Of a DNA stretch of 64,000 nt, positions 1 to 8,507 are shown piece by piece (position 1 is the stretch's first letter; every line of letters begins with the position of its first letter). The notes under the pieces are model-generated. The model had not been told where the DNA came from. It searched no databases and worked only from the letters and a program-made list of their open reading frames with translations. Source of the stretch: Psychrobacillus lasiicapitis (lineage in GTDB: Bacteria > Bacillota > Bacilli > Bacillales_A > Planococcaceae); NCBI RefSeq assembly GCF_006861795.1, contig NZ_VDGH01000011.1, positions 1 to 64,000 of the forward strand. Reading direction: 5' to 3'. A program made the position numbers and the translations under genes.

Positions 1-75
1 TCATTCGCTCGACTTGCATGTATTAGGCACGCCGCCAGCGTTCGTCCTGAGCCAGGATCAAACTCTCCATAATAG
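1..75 (-). rRNA. rrs: 16S ribosomal RNA, 5' end only
   Basis: Read on the minus strand, this contains the conserved 16S 5' sequence GAGAGTTTGATCCTGGCTCA, followed by the usual AGGACGAACGCTGGCGGCGT block and the start of the V1 region. Only the first 75 or so bases are present; the gene continues beyond the left edge. The exact mature 5' end is set by processing and is uncertain by a few bases. The operon is transcribed leftward, away from ygxA, the same arrangement as rrnD-ygxA in B. subtilis. Confidence 0.97.
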
Positions 76-237
76 AGAACTTAAAAAGCTCATTTTGTTT
101 TGCTGGCATCATCATTAAATGATGTCATAATTGTTTTGCTATCAGACTAACAAGTTAATCTTTCAAGCTATTTCTTAACGTTTTGCATGTTCAGTTTTCA
201 ATGTTCATTTTGTTGTGTCGTTTTTTGCGACTTCTCT

Positions 238-266
238 ACTTTATCACTTTCGCTTTTCTAAGTCAA
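238..266 (-). promoter_or_regulatory. rrn promoter P2 (proximal)
   Basis: The minus strand reads TTGACT (266-261), a 17-base spacer, then TAAAGT (243-238). It lies about 165 bases upstream of the mature 16S 5' end. Together with the distal promoter it gives the tandem arrangement usual for Bacillus-type rrn operons. Confidence 0.6.
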
Positions 267-326
267 GAAGTTTTTTAAAAAACTTTTTCGTCGTAAGTTT
301 GTGTTTCGTTTTTGACGACGCTTATT

Positions 327-356
327 ATAATACATCATAAAGAATTAGATTGTCAA
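327..356 (-). promoter_or_regulatory. rrn promoter P1 (distal)
   Basis: The minus strand reads a perfect TTGACA (356-351), an 18-base spacer and TATTAT (332-327); TATAAT is also present at a 21-base spacing. It starts directly after the ygxA terminator, so the rRNA operon has its own promoters. The region from here to the 16S gene holds no gene, only the rRNA leader. Confidence 0.6.
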
Positions 357-360
357 CAAT

Positions 361-391
361 AAAAACGAATAAATTTCTTATTCGTTTTTAT
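361..391 (-). terminator. Terminator after ygxA
   Basis: AAAAACGAATAA pairs with TTATTCGTTTTTA around a 5-base loop, with a U-run on the minus strand. It lies 11 bases past the ygxA stop and insulates the rrn promoters. Confidence 0.8.
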
Positions 392-401
392 TGCACACTC
401 A

Positions 402-1268
402 TTAACACTTTACTTTATAGCATCGATGCATGATTTGATTGCTTTTAGTGGTCTGTTCTTCTATTAATATAAAACCTTTATCCACTAAAAACTCAATAAA
501 AACTTCAAGGTCCACTGAATATTTTTTCAGTTCTTCTTGTTCATGAATCTCTTGAATAGTCCAAAACTCTTTAGATGACAAAACTTCTAATATATGTTGA
601 GCCCCATCCTTTGTTCTTGAATGAATTAAAAACTCACTTGCTAGAAATAGAAGTTCTAATCGTTTCTCTAACGATTCCTTACTTGATATAAGTTCATCGT
701 ATAATTTATAAATAGCAGGATCTAGTTGTTTGACTTGTTTCCAAACCATCACCTCTGGATGCATCCCATTTTCGAACACGGCTAGACGGGCTAAATGATG
801 TAGAGAATCTACTATATGGTTATAGGCATCCAGATAATTCAACTGTTCAAAAAATACTTTACCTTCCATATATCTTCTACTTAACTTAGCAAATTCAATA
901 CCCATTCTAACTTTTCTTCCCTTTAACGGAAAATCATATAACTCTTTTTTCAGACTTTCTACATACTCATTACGATCGAAAACAACTCGTCCATTGATAA
1001 TCCAGTCAACTAGTTTTGGATTAGTTCCTACTAGTAACCATTTTCTTAGTTGTGTTTCTGTAAGGATATGCATTGCTGTCTTCTTTTCATCATACGAGTA
1101 GTGCTTTGTAAAAACTGGTTTCTCGGCCTCTGATGTTATGATTAATAATATAGAATCAAACGTATCCGTAATTGGGCTAACTTCCTCCCGTTTTTCTACC
1201 GATATGATTCCTAGTGTATTTGGATCGCTTGCTCTTTCTTGATAAATTGGTCTCAATAACGCTTCCAA
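402..1268 (-). CDS. ygxA: Nucleotidyltransferase-like protein YgxA
   Basis: The 288-residue product is close in length to B. subtilis YgxA and lies in the same place, between an rRNA operon and ygzB-perR. The N-terminal half resembles a degenerate nucleotidyltransferase fold (acidic residues near 34-38, then a hydrophobic strand), and the C-terminal half is mostly helical. No complete catalytic motif is visible, so enzymatic activity is doubtful. The start is TTG, chosen because AAAGGAGG lies seven to eight bases upstream and no better start is near. The physiological role is unknown; identity rests on sequence pattern and synteny. Confidence 0.85.
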   Translation of the reverse strand: MEALLRPIYQERASDPNTLGIISVEKREEVSPITDTFDSILLIITSEAEKPVFTKHYSYDEKKTAMHILTETQLRKWLLVGTNPKLVDWIINGRVVFDRNEYVESLKKELYDFPLKGRKVRMGIEFAKLSRRYMEGKVFFEQLNYLDAYNHIVDSLHHLARLAVFENGMHPEVMVWKQVKQLDPAIYKLYDELISSKESLEKRLELLFLASEFLIHSRTKDGAQHILEVLSSKEFWTIQEIHEQEELKKYSVDLEVFIEFLVDKGFILIEEQTTKSNQIMHRCYKVKC

Positions 1269-1401
1269 AATGGAGCCTCCTTTGTTTCCTACTACTTATA
1301 GCTTTTCGACAATTAGTTTAAATTTCCTTCTAACCTAATTTCAAAACATTACTTACTCCTAAAATATGATATAGTGGATTTATAATTTAGGAGGATGAAA
1401 A

Positions 1402-1746
1402 ATGAAACCTTACAAAAACAAAATAAACCGAATACGTTCCTTTGCGCTCGGACTCATATTCTTTGGATTTATCATAATGTATGGTGCTATTTTCTTTAGA
1501 GAAAACGCAATTCTAGTAACTATTTTCATGACACTTGGATTACTATCCATCATAGGCAGTACAGCTGTATACGGCTGGATTGGTTTATTATCTACACGAG
1601 CTGTTCAAGTCGTATGCCCTAACTGCGGGAAGCATACGAAAATCTTAGGAAGAGTCGATATGTGTATGTATTGCAAAGAACCACTGACACTTGACCCAAA
1701 TTTAGAAGGACAAGAATTCGATCAATCACTAAACAGAAAGAAATAA
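1402..1746 (+). CDS. ygzB: UPF0295 membrane protein YgzB
   Basis: This 114-residue protein has two membrane segments (about residues 11-32 and 37-62) and a C-terminal zinc-ribbon-like tail with two CxxC pairs (C72/C75 and C88/C91). It matches YgzB of B. subtilis in size and position next to perR. A strong TTTAGGAGG precedes the ATG. It is transcribed towards perR and ends at its own hairpin. The cysteine pairs suggest metal binding at the cytoplasmic face, but no function is known for the family. Confidence 0.88.
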   Translation: MKPYKNKINRIRSFALGLIFFGFIIMYGAIFFRENAILVTIFMTLGLLSIIGSTAVYGWIGLLSTRAVQVVCPNCGKHTKILGRVDMCMYCKEPLTLDPNLEGQEFDQSLNRKK

Positions 1747-1750
1747 TTGG

Positions 1751-1780
1751 ACACTTTGCTTAAAAGCAAAGTGTTTTTTA
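1751..1780 (+). terminator. Terminator after ygzB
   Basis: ACACTTTGCT and AGCAAAGTGT form a 10-bp stem with a 4-base loop, followed by six T. The next 150 bases up to the perR terminator show no gene. Confidence 0.85.
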
Positions 1781-1930
1781 TATTAATATAGTATACAGCA
1801 AAGTGAAAAGTTATAGGAGAGCAATTGTTTAATAGCTTTTTTGATATTTACTATGTAGATTCCGGCTAATAGAGAAAAGTGTTTATTAACCAACCACTTT
1901 AAGGGTCAGACAAGTAAATAAACGAACAAA

Positions 1931-1962
1931 AAAACGAGCGTAAGACGATTACGCTCGTTTTC
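1931..1962 (-). terminator. Terminator after perR
   Basis: AAAACGAGCGTAA pairs with TTACGCTCGTTTT around a 5-base loop just beyond the perR stop codon. The A/T tails allow it to act in both directions. Confidence 0.85.
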
Positions 1963-2406
1963 TTATTGCACTTTTGTCGCATGTTCTTTACATGTTGGAC
2001 ATGTTCCGTATATTTCCATCCGATGAGAACTCACATCAAAACCAGTTAGATGAGAAGCTAAATGCTCGACTTCATCTAGTCCAGGATAATGAAAATCTAC
2101 AATTTTACCACAGGTATTACAAATCATATGATAATGATCATTTGTGATAAAATCGAATCTACTGGAAGAATCACCGTATGTTAGTTCCTTAACTAATCCC
2201 GCTTCTCTAAAAACGCGCAGGTTATTATAAACAGTTGCAACACTCATGCTTGGAAATTTACTTTCAAGTGCTTTATATATATCGTCCGCTGTGGGATGTG
2301 ACATAGATTGGATAATAAATTCCAATATCGCATGGCGTTGAGGCGTAATTCGTACACCAGTTGATTTTAAAGTATCTAAAGCATCTCTTAAATGTACTTC
2401 CGTCAT
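1963..2406 (-). CDS. perR: Peroxide-sensing Fur-family repressor PerR
   Basis: The 147-residue protein has every PerR hallmark at B. subtilis numbering: regulatory Fe/Mn ligands H37, D85, H91, H93 and D104, and the structural zinc cysteines C96, C99, C136 and C139. D104 (rather than glutamate) is the residue that separates PerR sensors from Fur and Zur. The winged helix spans about residues 10-85. In B. subtilis PerR is inactivated by iron-catalysed oxidation of H37 or H91 and derepresses peroxide defence and iron-handling genes; the same is expected here. Its own promoter carries a PerR box, implying autoregulation. A second target in this window is pfeT. Confidence 0.97.
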   Translation of the reverse strand: MTEVHLRDALDTLKSTGVRITPQRHAILEFIIQSMSHPTADDIYKALESKFPSMSVATVYNNLRVFREAGLVKELTYGDSSSRFDFITNDHYHMICNTCGKIVDFHYPGLDEVEHLASHLTGFDVSSHRMEIYGTCPTCKEHATKVQ

Positions 2407-2439
2407 CGCAATGCACCTCTCTTCATATTCATTATTAAT

Positions 2440-2454
2440 TTATAATTGTTATAA
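2440..2454. promoter_or_regulatory. PerR operator of perR
   Basis: TTATAATTGTTATAA differs at one position from the PerR box consensus TTATAATNATTATAA. It covers the expected transcription start of perR, so binding would block transcription. Confidence 0.8.
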
Positions 2455-2456
2455 TA

Positions 2457-2486
2457 AGTATAATGAAGAAATGCAGGAGCTGTCAA
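2457..2486 (-). promoter_or_regulatory. perR promoter
   Basis: The minus strand reads TTGACA (2486-2481), an 18-base spacer and TATACT (2462-2457). The PerR box begins three bases downstream of the -10. Confidence 0.65.
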
Positions 2487-2517
2487 ATTTTAAAGCATTT
2501 TAGAAATGAATCTTCTT

Positions 2518-3462
2518 TTAGTAACCTCTTTTTAAATCAATTATATTCTCTAACTGATTACTTTCATTCAACCATTCAGTCAAATTTTCAGAAAAAATCT
2601 CTAGTGCTCTTACAACATATTGCGAAGAATGACTGGAAGCATGAGGAGATACAATGACATTGTGCATCTTCCAAAATGGATGTTCTTTGTGAAGCGGCTC
2701 TTTTTCAAATACATCTAAAACAGCATATGCTATACGCTCTTCTGTTAGTGCTCGGAGTAATTCCTCTTCCTTTATAACGTCCCCTCTACCAAAATTCATA
2801 AAGATGGCAGATGGTTTCATACACTGAAAATGCTCGTATGTAAGCAAGTGTTTTGTCTCTTCCGTGCTAGGTAAAATAGATATAACGATGTCCGCATCTG
2901 GCAACACTTCCTTTAGTTGACCAAAAGAGACGATTGTATCCATAGAAGATGCCATTTTACCACTTCTGTTACATCCAATAGTATGGACACCAAAAGCCTG
3001 TAAAATTCTTCCGACCTCGCTACCGATTGCACCTGTGCCTAATATCAATGCAGTAGAACCAAAAAGCTCTGTTGGGTTCAGCTTAGGTGACCACTCCCCA
3101 TTTCGCTGATTTTTAGCCATAAGTGGAAGTGATTTTTTAATGGAAAGTATGTGAGCGAGAATAGACTCTGCCATTGGAATTTTATGAATCCCACGCGCAT
3201 TCGTTAATATAATATTTCGAGCAGCAATTTCATCTAAAGGCATTTTTTCAAGTCCTGCAGAAGCAACCATAATCCATTTCAATTGATCCGCTTTCTCTAA
3301 GTGAGAAGCATGTAGATCTTCCCCATATGTCACAAGTATATCAGCAGTTTTTAAAGCTTCTTCATCTAACGGTTTTTGAAAGATGAATTCTGCTTGGGGG
3401 AAATTTTCTATTAATCTAGTTTGTTGATCTCGTTTCGGATAAAAAGAAAATAATATCTTCAT
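2518..3462 (-). CDS. D-isomer-specific 2-hydroxyacid dehydrogenase family protein
   Basis: The 314-residue product has the two-domain fold of NAD-dependent 2-hydroxyacid dehydrogenases. The nucleotide-binding glycine motif GTGAIG is near residue 142. The catalytic arginine (NFGRG, about 225), glutamate (DVFEKEP, about 253) and histidine (SPHAS, about 274) are all present. The substrate cannot be read from sequence; glyoxylate/hydroxypyruvate-type reductases are the closest pattern. The start lies three bases after the bcp stop with AGGGTGA inside the end of bcp, indicating translational coupling. This gene is not in the corresponding B. subtilis interval, so it is a lineage-specific addition. 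Confidence 0.85.
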   Translation of the reverse strand: MKILFSFYPKRDQQTRLIENFPQAEFIFQKPLDEEALKTADILVTYGEDLHASHLEKADQLKWIMVASAGLEKMPLDEIAARNIILTNARGIHKIPMAESILAHILSIKKSLPLMAKNQRNGEWSPKLNPTELFGSTALILGTGAIGSEVGRILQAFGVHTIGCNRSGKMASSMDTIVSFGQLKEVLPDADIVISILPSTEETKHLLTYEHFQCMKPSAIFMNFGRGDVIKEEELLRALTEERIAYAVLDVFEKEPLHKEHPFWKMHNVIVSPHASSHSSQYVVRALEIFSENLTEWLNESNQLENIIDLKRGY

Positions 3463-3464
3463 AA

Positions 3465-3947
3465 TTATTCACCCTTAGAAGCAAATTTTTTTAACGTTTC
3501 TAATGCTTCATCTACATGTCCATTCACTTTCACTTTACGCCATTCTTTCACCACAGTACCTGTAGGATCGATTAAAAATGTAGAGCGTTCAACTCCCATA
3601 TATTCATTGCCGAACATCTTCTTTAACTTCCATACCCCATACGCTTCAGATACCTCATGTGTATCGTCGATCAATAGGGAGAACGGAAGACCATGTTTTG
3701 CGATAAATTTCGTATGGGCTTTTTCGTCATCTGGACTGATACCTAAAATTACAGCATTCAATTCACTGAATTTCTCATGGGCATCCCTAAAATCGCACGC
3801 TTCCGTTGTGCAGCCCGGTGTTGAGTCTTTTGGGTAAAAATACAAAATAACATATTGCTTTCCTGCAAAGTCATCTAAAGATACAATTTCTCCTTGTTCA
3901 TTTTTCAATGAAAACTTTGGTGCAATCATTCCTTCGAGTATTGTCAT
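3465..3947 (-). CDS. bcp: Thioredoxin-dependent thiol peroxidase, Bcp/PrxQ type
   Basis: This 160-residue peroxiredoxin carries the PrxQ signature PGCTTEACDFRD, with peroxidatic C46 and resolving C51 five residues apart. It reduces hydrogen peroxide and organic hydroperoxides using thioredoxin. The B. subtilis equivalent YgaF occupies the same locus between perR and gsaB. It is the first gene of a probable bcp-dehydrogenase unit leading toward perR. No clear PerR box is visible upstream, so its link to PerR is positional only. Confidence 0.95.
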   Translation of the reverse strand: MTILEGMIAPKFSLKNEQGEIVSLDDFAGKQYVILYFYPKDSTPGCTTEACDFRDAHEKFSELNAVILGISPDDEKAHTKFIAKHGLPFSLLIDDTHEVSEAYGVWKLKKMFGNEYMGVERSTFLIDPTGTVVKEWRKVKVNGHVDEALETLKKFASKGE

Positions 3948-4069
3948 TATATTCCCTCCCTTATATACTCCTATCGTATCGAATTACTGGATGAGATTCA
4001 ATTTCTTTAGCGTTTTTCACCATAATTGTCTACAATAGAAGAATACAAAAATGGCGGAGGTAAGGAATA

Positions 4070-5362
4070 ATGAAACAAACTATATCTGAACAAATACAAA
4101 TAGAGGCACTCGAACATATCGTAGGTGGAGTGAATAGTCCATCTAGATCTTATAAAGCAGTTGGTGGAGGTGCACCAATCGTAATGGAACGAGCAGAAGG
4201 GGCTTACTTTTACGATGTAGATGGCAATAAATACATTGATTACTTAGCGGCATATGGACCTATTATTACGGGGCATGCACATCCACATATTACAGAGTCC
4301 ATCACAAAAGCTGCACAAACGGGTTTATTATATGGCACGCCCACTAAGCATGAGGTGACTTTTGCCAAAATGTTAAAAGAAGCAATTCCTTCTATGGATA
4401 AAGTACGCTTTGTGAATTCAGGCACAGAAGCAGTCATGACTACAATTCGTGTAGCACGCGCCTATACAGGAAGAACAAAAGTAATGAAGTTTGCAGGTTG
4501 CTATCACGGCCATTCTGATTTAGTATTAGTAGCTGCCGGATCAGGCCCTGCTACGCTTGGAACCCCTGACTCTGCGGGAGTTCCACAGTCAATTGCAAAA
4601 GAAGTAATTACGATTCCTTTTAATGATCCAAAGGCGTATGAGGAAGCAATGGAAAAATGGGGAGAAGAACTTGCCTGTATTCTAGTAGAACCAATCGTAG
4701 GAAACTTCGGTATGGTAGAACCAAATGAAGGGTTCTTATCACTTGTTCATAAAATAGCCAAAGACAAAGGGGCTCTTGTAATTTATGATGAAGTGATCAC
4801 TGCATTTCGTTTTCACTATGGTGCAGCCTCTACTATGTTGAATGAAACACCTGACTTAACAGCTCTAGGAAAAATTATCGGCGGAGGTCTTCCAATCGGA
4901 GCTTATGGCGGTAAAAAAGAAATTATGGAACAAGTTGCTCCATTAGGTCCTGCCTACCAAGCAGGAACTATGGCTGGGAACCCAGCGTCTATGCAAGCAG
5001 GGATTGCTTGTCTAGAAGTATTGCAAACACCAGGAGTGTATGAAGAGTTAGACAGACTTGGTGCAATACTAGAAGCTGGCATTATAGAAGCAGCAAAGAA
5101 AAATGATATCACAATTACCGTAAATCGGATAAAAGGTGCTCTATCTGTTTATTTTACCGATGTAAAAGTAGAAAATTATGAGCAAGCGGAAGCAAGCGAT
5201 GGAGAATTGTTTGCAAAGTTCTTCAAACTCATGCTTGCACAAGGGATTAACCTGGCCCCTTCTAAATATGAAGCTTGGTTTATCACAACCGCTCATACAG
5301 CAGAAGATATTAAAGAAACAATTACTGCAGTTCATCAGGCATTCGCCCAGTTAAAGCAGTAA
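4070..5362 (+). CDS. gsaB: Glutamate-1-semialdehyde 2,1-aminomutase
   Basis: This 430-residue class III aminotransferase-fold enzyme converts glutamate-1-semialdehyde to 5-aminolevulinate, the first committed tetrapyrrole precursor. The PLP lysine lies in [17 protein letters not shown] (about residue 268), the preceding aspartate in YDEVITAF, and the SGTEAVM loop is near 122. Position next to bcp-perR matches gsaB (a second hemL) of B. subtilis; a main hemL is presumably in the hem operon elsewhere. It is divergent from bcp and preceded by GGCGGAGGTAAGG. Confidence 0.95.
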   Translation: MKQTISEQIQIEALEHIVGGVNSPSRSYKAVGGGAPIVMERAEGAYFYDVDGNKYIDYLAAYGPIITGHAHPHITESITKAAQTGLLYGTPTKHEVTFAKMLKEAIPSMDKVRFVNSGTEAVMTTIRVARAYTGRTKVMKFAGCYHGHSDLVLVAAGSGPATLGTPDSAGVPQSIAKEVITIPFNDPKAYEEAMEKWGEELACILVEPIVGNFGMVEPNEGFLSLVHKIAKDKGALVIYDEVITAFRFHYGAASTMLNETPDLTALGKIIGGGLPIGAYGGKKEIMEQVAPLGPAYQAGTMAGNPASMQAGIACLEVLQTPGVYEELDRLGAILEAGIIEAAKKNDITITVNRIKGALSVYFTDVKVENYEQAEASDGELFAKFFKLMLAQGINLAPSKYEAWFITTAHTAEDIKETITAVHQAFAQLKQ

Positions 5363-5400
5363 ACACTTCAATCTTGCATGAAATGAAAGGATAGGATTCA

Positions 5401-6483
5401 ATGAAATTAGGAGCTCGCGTTTTTAAAACTGGAGTAGCCATCGTTTTCTCGTTATTCATAGCCGATTTACTCCAGCTACCTAGTCCTGTTTTTGCAGGAA
5501 TAGCTGCGATTTTTGCCATACAACCTTCTATATATAGATCCTATTTGACTGTTATAGAGCAGGTGCAATCTAATATAATTGGAGCAGCCATTGCAGTGGT
5601 CTTCGCGCTAATGTTTGGCAATCACTTTATAGCCGTTGGATTTGCTGCAATAGTTGCAATTATGCTCATGCTTAAGCTAAAGCTAGAAAAAACGATTTCT
5701 TTGGCACTTGTTACCGTTATTGCCATCATGGAAATTCAAAGCGATAACTTTTTCACATACGCTTTAATACGATTTTCAACTGTTTTAGTAGGTGTCATTT
5801 CTGCATTTATTGTAAATCTAATATTTATACCACCAAAATTTGAATCTAAATTATTTAATGCAATACATTATACGCAAGATGAGATTATTCGCTGGATTCG
5901 AATTGCAGTACGTAGTGCATCGGAGCATAACTCTACTAAACAAGCGATCAATCAATTAAAAGACCGTCTAGCTCGCGTAGATCAACTGTATTCCTTTTTC
6001 AAAGAAGAACGTGGTTACTCAAAGAAAGCAATTTATACGAAGGGAAGAAAATTAGTTGTTTATCGAGAACTAATTTCCACTTCATATAAAAGCTTAGATG
6101 TACTAAAAAAACTTCACCTCCACGAAAATGAGGTGTCGGAACTTCCAGAGCATTTCCGAATGATGATTAAAGAACGATTAGATGCCCTATTAGCTTATCA
6201 TGAACAGCTACATTTGAAATTTATCGGTAAGCTAAAGCCGGAACATATCGAATGGAAAAGTTCAGAAGCCTTTATCCAAAGACAAGAAGTAATGGATATC
6301 TTTGTTCAACAAATTGCATTAACTCGAATTGAAGAAGAATTCTCGACGTACCACTTATTACATTTACTATCGTCCATTTTAAAATACGAGGAACAGTTAG
6401 AACATATGGATACATTAATCACCTCCTATTTGAATTATCATGGGGAAGAGCTAACGGTTGAAATAGAAGAAACGCCATATTAA
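5401..6483 (+). CDS. ygaE: Aromatic acid exporter family (ArAE_1/FUSC-like) membrane protein YgaE
   Basis: The 360-residue protein has about five or six membrane helices in the first 145 residues, beginning after the charged MKLGARVFKTG start, followed by a long soluble helical domain rich in acidic and basic residues. This is the layout of the ArAE_1 family. Substrates are unproven in Bacillota. It follows gsaB by 38 bases with a GAAAGGATAGG ribosome site, so cotranscription is likely, and ends at a strong terminator. Position and length match YgaE of B. subtilis. Confidence 0.8.
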   Translation: MKLGARVFKTGVAIVFSLFIADLLQLPSPVFAGIAAIFAIQPSIYRSYLTVIEQVQSNIIGAAIAVVFALMFGNHFIAVGFAAIVAIMLMLKLKLEKTISLALVTVIAIMEIQSDNFFTYALIRFSTVLVGVISAFIVNLIFIPPKFESKLFNAIHYTQDEIIRWIRIAVRSASEHNSTKQAINQLKDRLARVDQLYSFFKEERGYSKKAIYTKGRKLVVYRELISTSYKSLDVLKKLHLHENEVSELPEHFRMMIKERLDALLAYHEQLHLKFIGKLKPEHIEWKSSEAFIQRQEVMDIFVQQIALTRIEEEFSTYHLLHLLSSILKYEEQLEHMDTLITSYLNYHGEELTVEIEETPY

Positions 6484-6485
6484 GA

Positions 6486-6522
6486 AAAACGTGTCACCTA
6501 AAGTCTAGGTGACACGTTTTTT
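6486..6522. terminator. Bidirectional terminator between ygaE and dppC
   Basis: AAAACGTGTCACCTA pairs with TAGGTGACACGTTTT, a 15-bp stem with a 5-base loop and A/T tails on both sides. It serves two convergent units. Confidence 0.9.
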
Positions 6523-7417
6523 AGTTTTTCATTCGTGGATCTAGGGCATCTCTTAGTCCATCACCCATTAAGTTAAATCCTAATACCGTCAACATAATCG
6601 CAATTCCTGGGAAAATCATCGTCCACGGCGCATTTCGTAAAACAACTCGCGCATCCGCGAGCATTTTTCCCCATTCAGGTGCTGGTGCTTGAGCTCCCAA
6701 TCCAAGAAACCCTAATGCAGCTGCTTCTATAATAGCAGAAGCAATCGCAAGCGTACCTGCAACAATGACAGGTGCCATTGAGTTCGGGAGGATATGCGAA
6801 AATAGGATACGTACATCCTTCATCCCAATCGCTTTTGCAGAAGTTATGTATTCCTCTTCTTTAATACTCAACACTTTCGAACGAATGAGTCGGCCAAAGT
6901 TAGGAATATTAATAATCGCAATGGCTATTAATGCATTTTGTAAAGAAGGACCCAATACAGAAACAACGGCAATTGCGAGTAAAATGCTTGGAAAAGCTAA
7001 CATAATATCAAATATACGAGATATTATCGTATCGACCCACTTTCCATAATAACCAGCAATAATCCCTAAAATACTTCCCGCAACAACGGATCCAACCACA
7101 GAAGAAAATCCAACCCATAAAGATATTCGAGCACCATGGATAATTCGCGAGAAAATATCTCGTCCAAAATCATCGGTTCCAAACCAATACTGACTGGATG
7201 GTGGTAGCAATCGGTCTTTTAAAGACTGATCATTAATTCCTTGTGGGGCGATGTACGGACCTAATATCGCTAAAAGTAGAAAGAAAAGAACAATCCCTGC
7301 TCCAACCAGCGCCACTTTGTTTTTACTAAAGCTTCGCCATGCATCTCTCCAAGGACCGGTCGATGGATCTGTTTGAATAACTATTTCTTTTGTCGAATTC
7401 GGTACCATTTGAGTCAT
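6521..7417 (-). CDS. dppC: Dipeptide/oligopeptide ABC transporter permease, DppC/OppC type
   Basis: This 298-residue permease has an N-terminal OppC_N helix (about 33-53) and a BPD_transp_1 domain with five further helices. The EAA loop EEEYITSAKAIGMKDVRI (about 185-202) is the ATPase-contact motif. It pairs with the DppB-type permease encoded 15 bases upstream and is the last gene of the operon. Substrate class (di- or oligopeptide, possibly nickel-peptide) is inferred from family only. Confidence 0.9.
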   Translation of the reverse strand: MTQMVPNSTKEIVIQTDPSTGPWRDAWRSFSKNKVALVGAGIVLFFLLLAILGPYIAPQGINDQSLKDRLLPPSSQYWFGTDDFGRDIFSRIIHGARISLWVGFSSVVGSVVAGSILGIIAGYYGKWVDTIISRIFDIMLAFPSILLAIAVVSVLGPSLQNALIAIAIINIPNFGRLIRSKVLSIKEEEYITSAKAIGMKDVRILFSHILPNSMAPVIVAGTLAIASAIIEAAALGFLGLGAQAPAPEWGKMLADARVVLRNAPWTMIFPGIAIMLTVLGFNLMGDGLRDALDPRMKN

Positions 7418-7432
7418 ATTCGTTTCCTCCTT

Positions 7433-8437
7433 TTAGTCATATTTAATCCTTGGATCTACTAAACCATATAAAATATCTACAAACAAATTAATCATAACGA
7501 ACATAAATGCTACAACAAGAATACCTGATTGGATAACTGGATAATCACGGTATTGAATTGCATCATAAATATATCTTCCGATGCCTGGCCAACTAAATAT
7601 TGTCTCTGTTAAGATCGCTCCGCCTAATAACAGTCCCATTTGAAGACCAATAACCGTTAATACTGGAATGATTGCATTTTTTAATGCATGTTTGTATACA
7701 ACCCAAAACATTTTTTGTCCTTTAGCTCTTGCAGTTCGAATAAAATCACTACGCATGACCTCAAGCATACTCGACCTTGTCATTCTCGCAATAATAGCCA
7801 TTGGAATAGTTGCAAGTGCAATACCTGGTAACACTAAGTGTTTCAACACTTGTCCAAGCTGATCAAATCTTCCTTGTAAAATAGTGTCTAAGACATACAA
7901 ATTGGTGATCGCTGCAACAGGATTTCGTACTTCCTCTCGACCAGATGTAGGTAACCATTGAAGCTCAATTCCAAATAACCACTGCTCCATCAAGCCTAAC
8001 CAAAAGATAGGCATAGATACTCCAATTAACGCGATAACCATCGCTAAATAATCGAACCAAGAATTTTGAAACCAAGCGGATATAATTCCTGCATTAACGC
8101 CGATAATTACCGCAATAATAACGGCAAACAGCGCTAATTCAAATGTAGCCGCTAAATACGGCCATATCTCGTTTGCTACAGGTTGAACTGTTCGCATCGA
8201 TTCCCCTAAATCACCTTGAAATAGCCCTATCAAATAATCAAAGTATTGGGTGTACCAAGGTTGATCCAGTCCGAGTTTTATTTCTAAAGCCTCTATCGCT
8301 TCTTTCGTGGCCAACTGACCTAATATAACTTGGGCTGGATTTCCTGGTATTGCTCTAATAATCATAAATACAACAAATGTCATTCCAAGTAAAACCGGGA
8401 TTAGTTGTAATAATCGTTTTCCAATGTAGCGAAGCAC
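7433..8437 (-). CDS. dppB: Dipeptide/oligopeptide ABC transporter permease, DppB/OppB type
   Basis: This BPD_transp_1 permease has about six membrane helices and the EAA loop MRSDFIRTARAKGQ near residue 220. The longest frame opens at a TTG seven codons earlier (8458), but GGAGAGGTG lies six bases before the GTG at 8437, giving a 334-residue protein starting VLRYIGKRLLQ, the normal N-terminus of the family. It is separated from the binding-protein gene by a perfect 10-bp hairpin. Confidence 0.9.
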   Translation of the reverse strand: MLRYIGKRLLQLIPVLLGMTFVVFMIIRAIPGNPAQVILGQLATKEAIEALEIKLGLDQPWYTQYFDYLIGLFQGDLGESMRTVQPVANEIWPYLAATFELALFAVIIAVIIGVNAGIISAWFQNSWFDYLAMVIALIGVSMPIFWLGLMEQWLFGIELQWLPTSGREEVRNPVAAITNLYVLDTILQGRFDQLGQVLKHLVLPGIALATIPMAIIARMTRSSMLEVMRSDFIRTARAKGQKMFWVVYKHALKNAIIPVLTVIGLQMGLLLGGAILTETIFSWPGIGRYIYDAIQYRDYPVIQSGILVVAFMFVMINLFVDILYGLVDPRIKYD

Positions 8438-8467
8438 TGCTTTCACCTCTCCATCCAATTGAATAAG

Positions 8468-8500
8468 AAAAGGGAGAAATCACGAAGACCTCTCCCTTTT
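8468..8500 (-). terminator. Intra-operon hairpin between binding protein and permease genes
   Basis: AAAAGGGAGA and TCTCCCTTTT form a perfect 10-bp stem with a 13-base loop, located after the binding-protein stop codon. It looks like a leaky terminator or mRNA-stabilising stem, a common device for raising binding-protein levels above permease levels. Confidence 0.65.
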
Positions 8501-8507
8501 AAGCATA

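Noticed and set aside
2463..2657. Open frame of 64 codons on the plus strand
   Set aside because: It overlaps the perR promoter and the 3' end of the dehydrogenase gene, has no ribosome site, and shows no family pattern.
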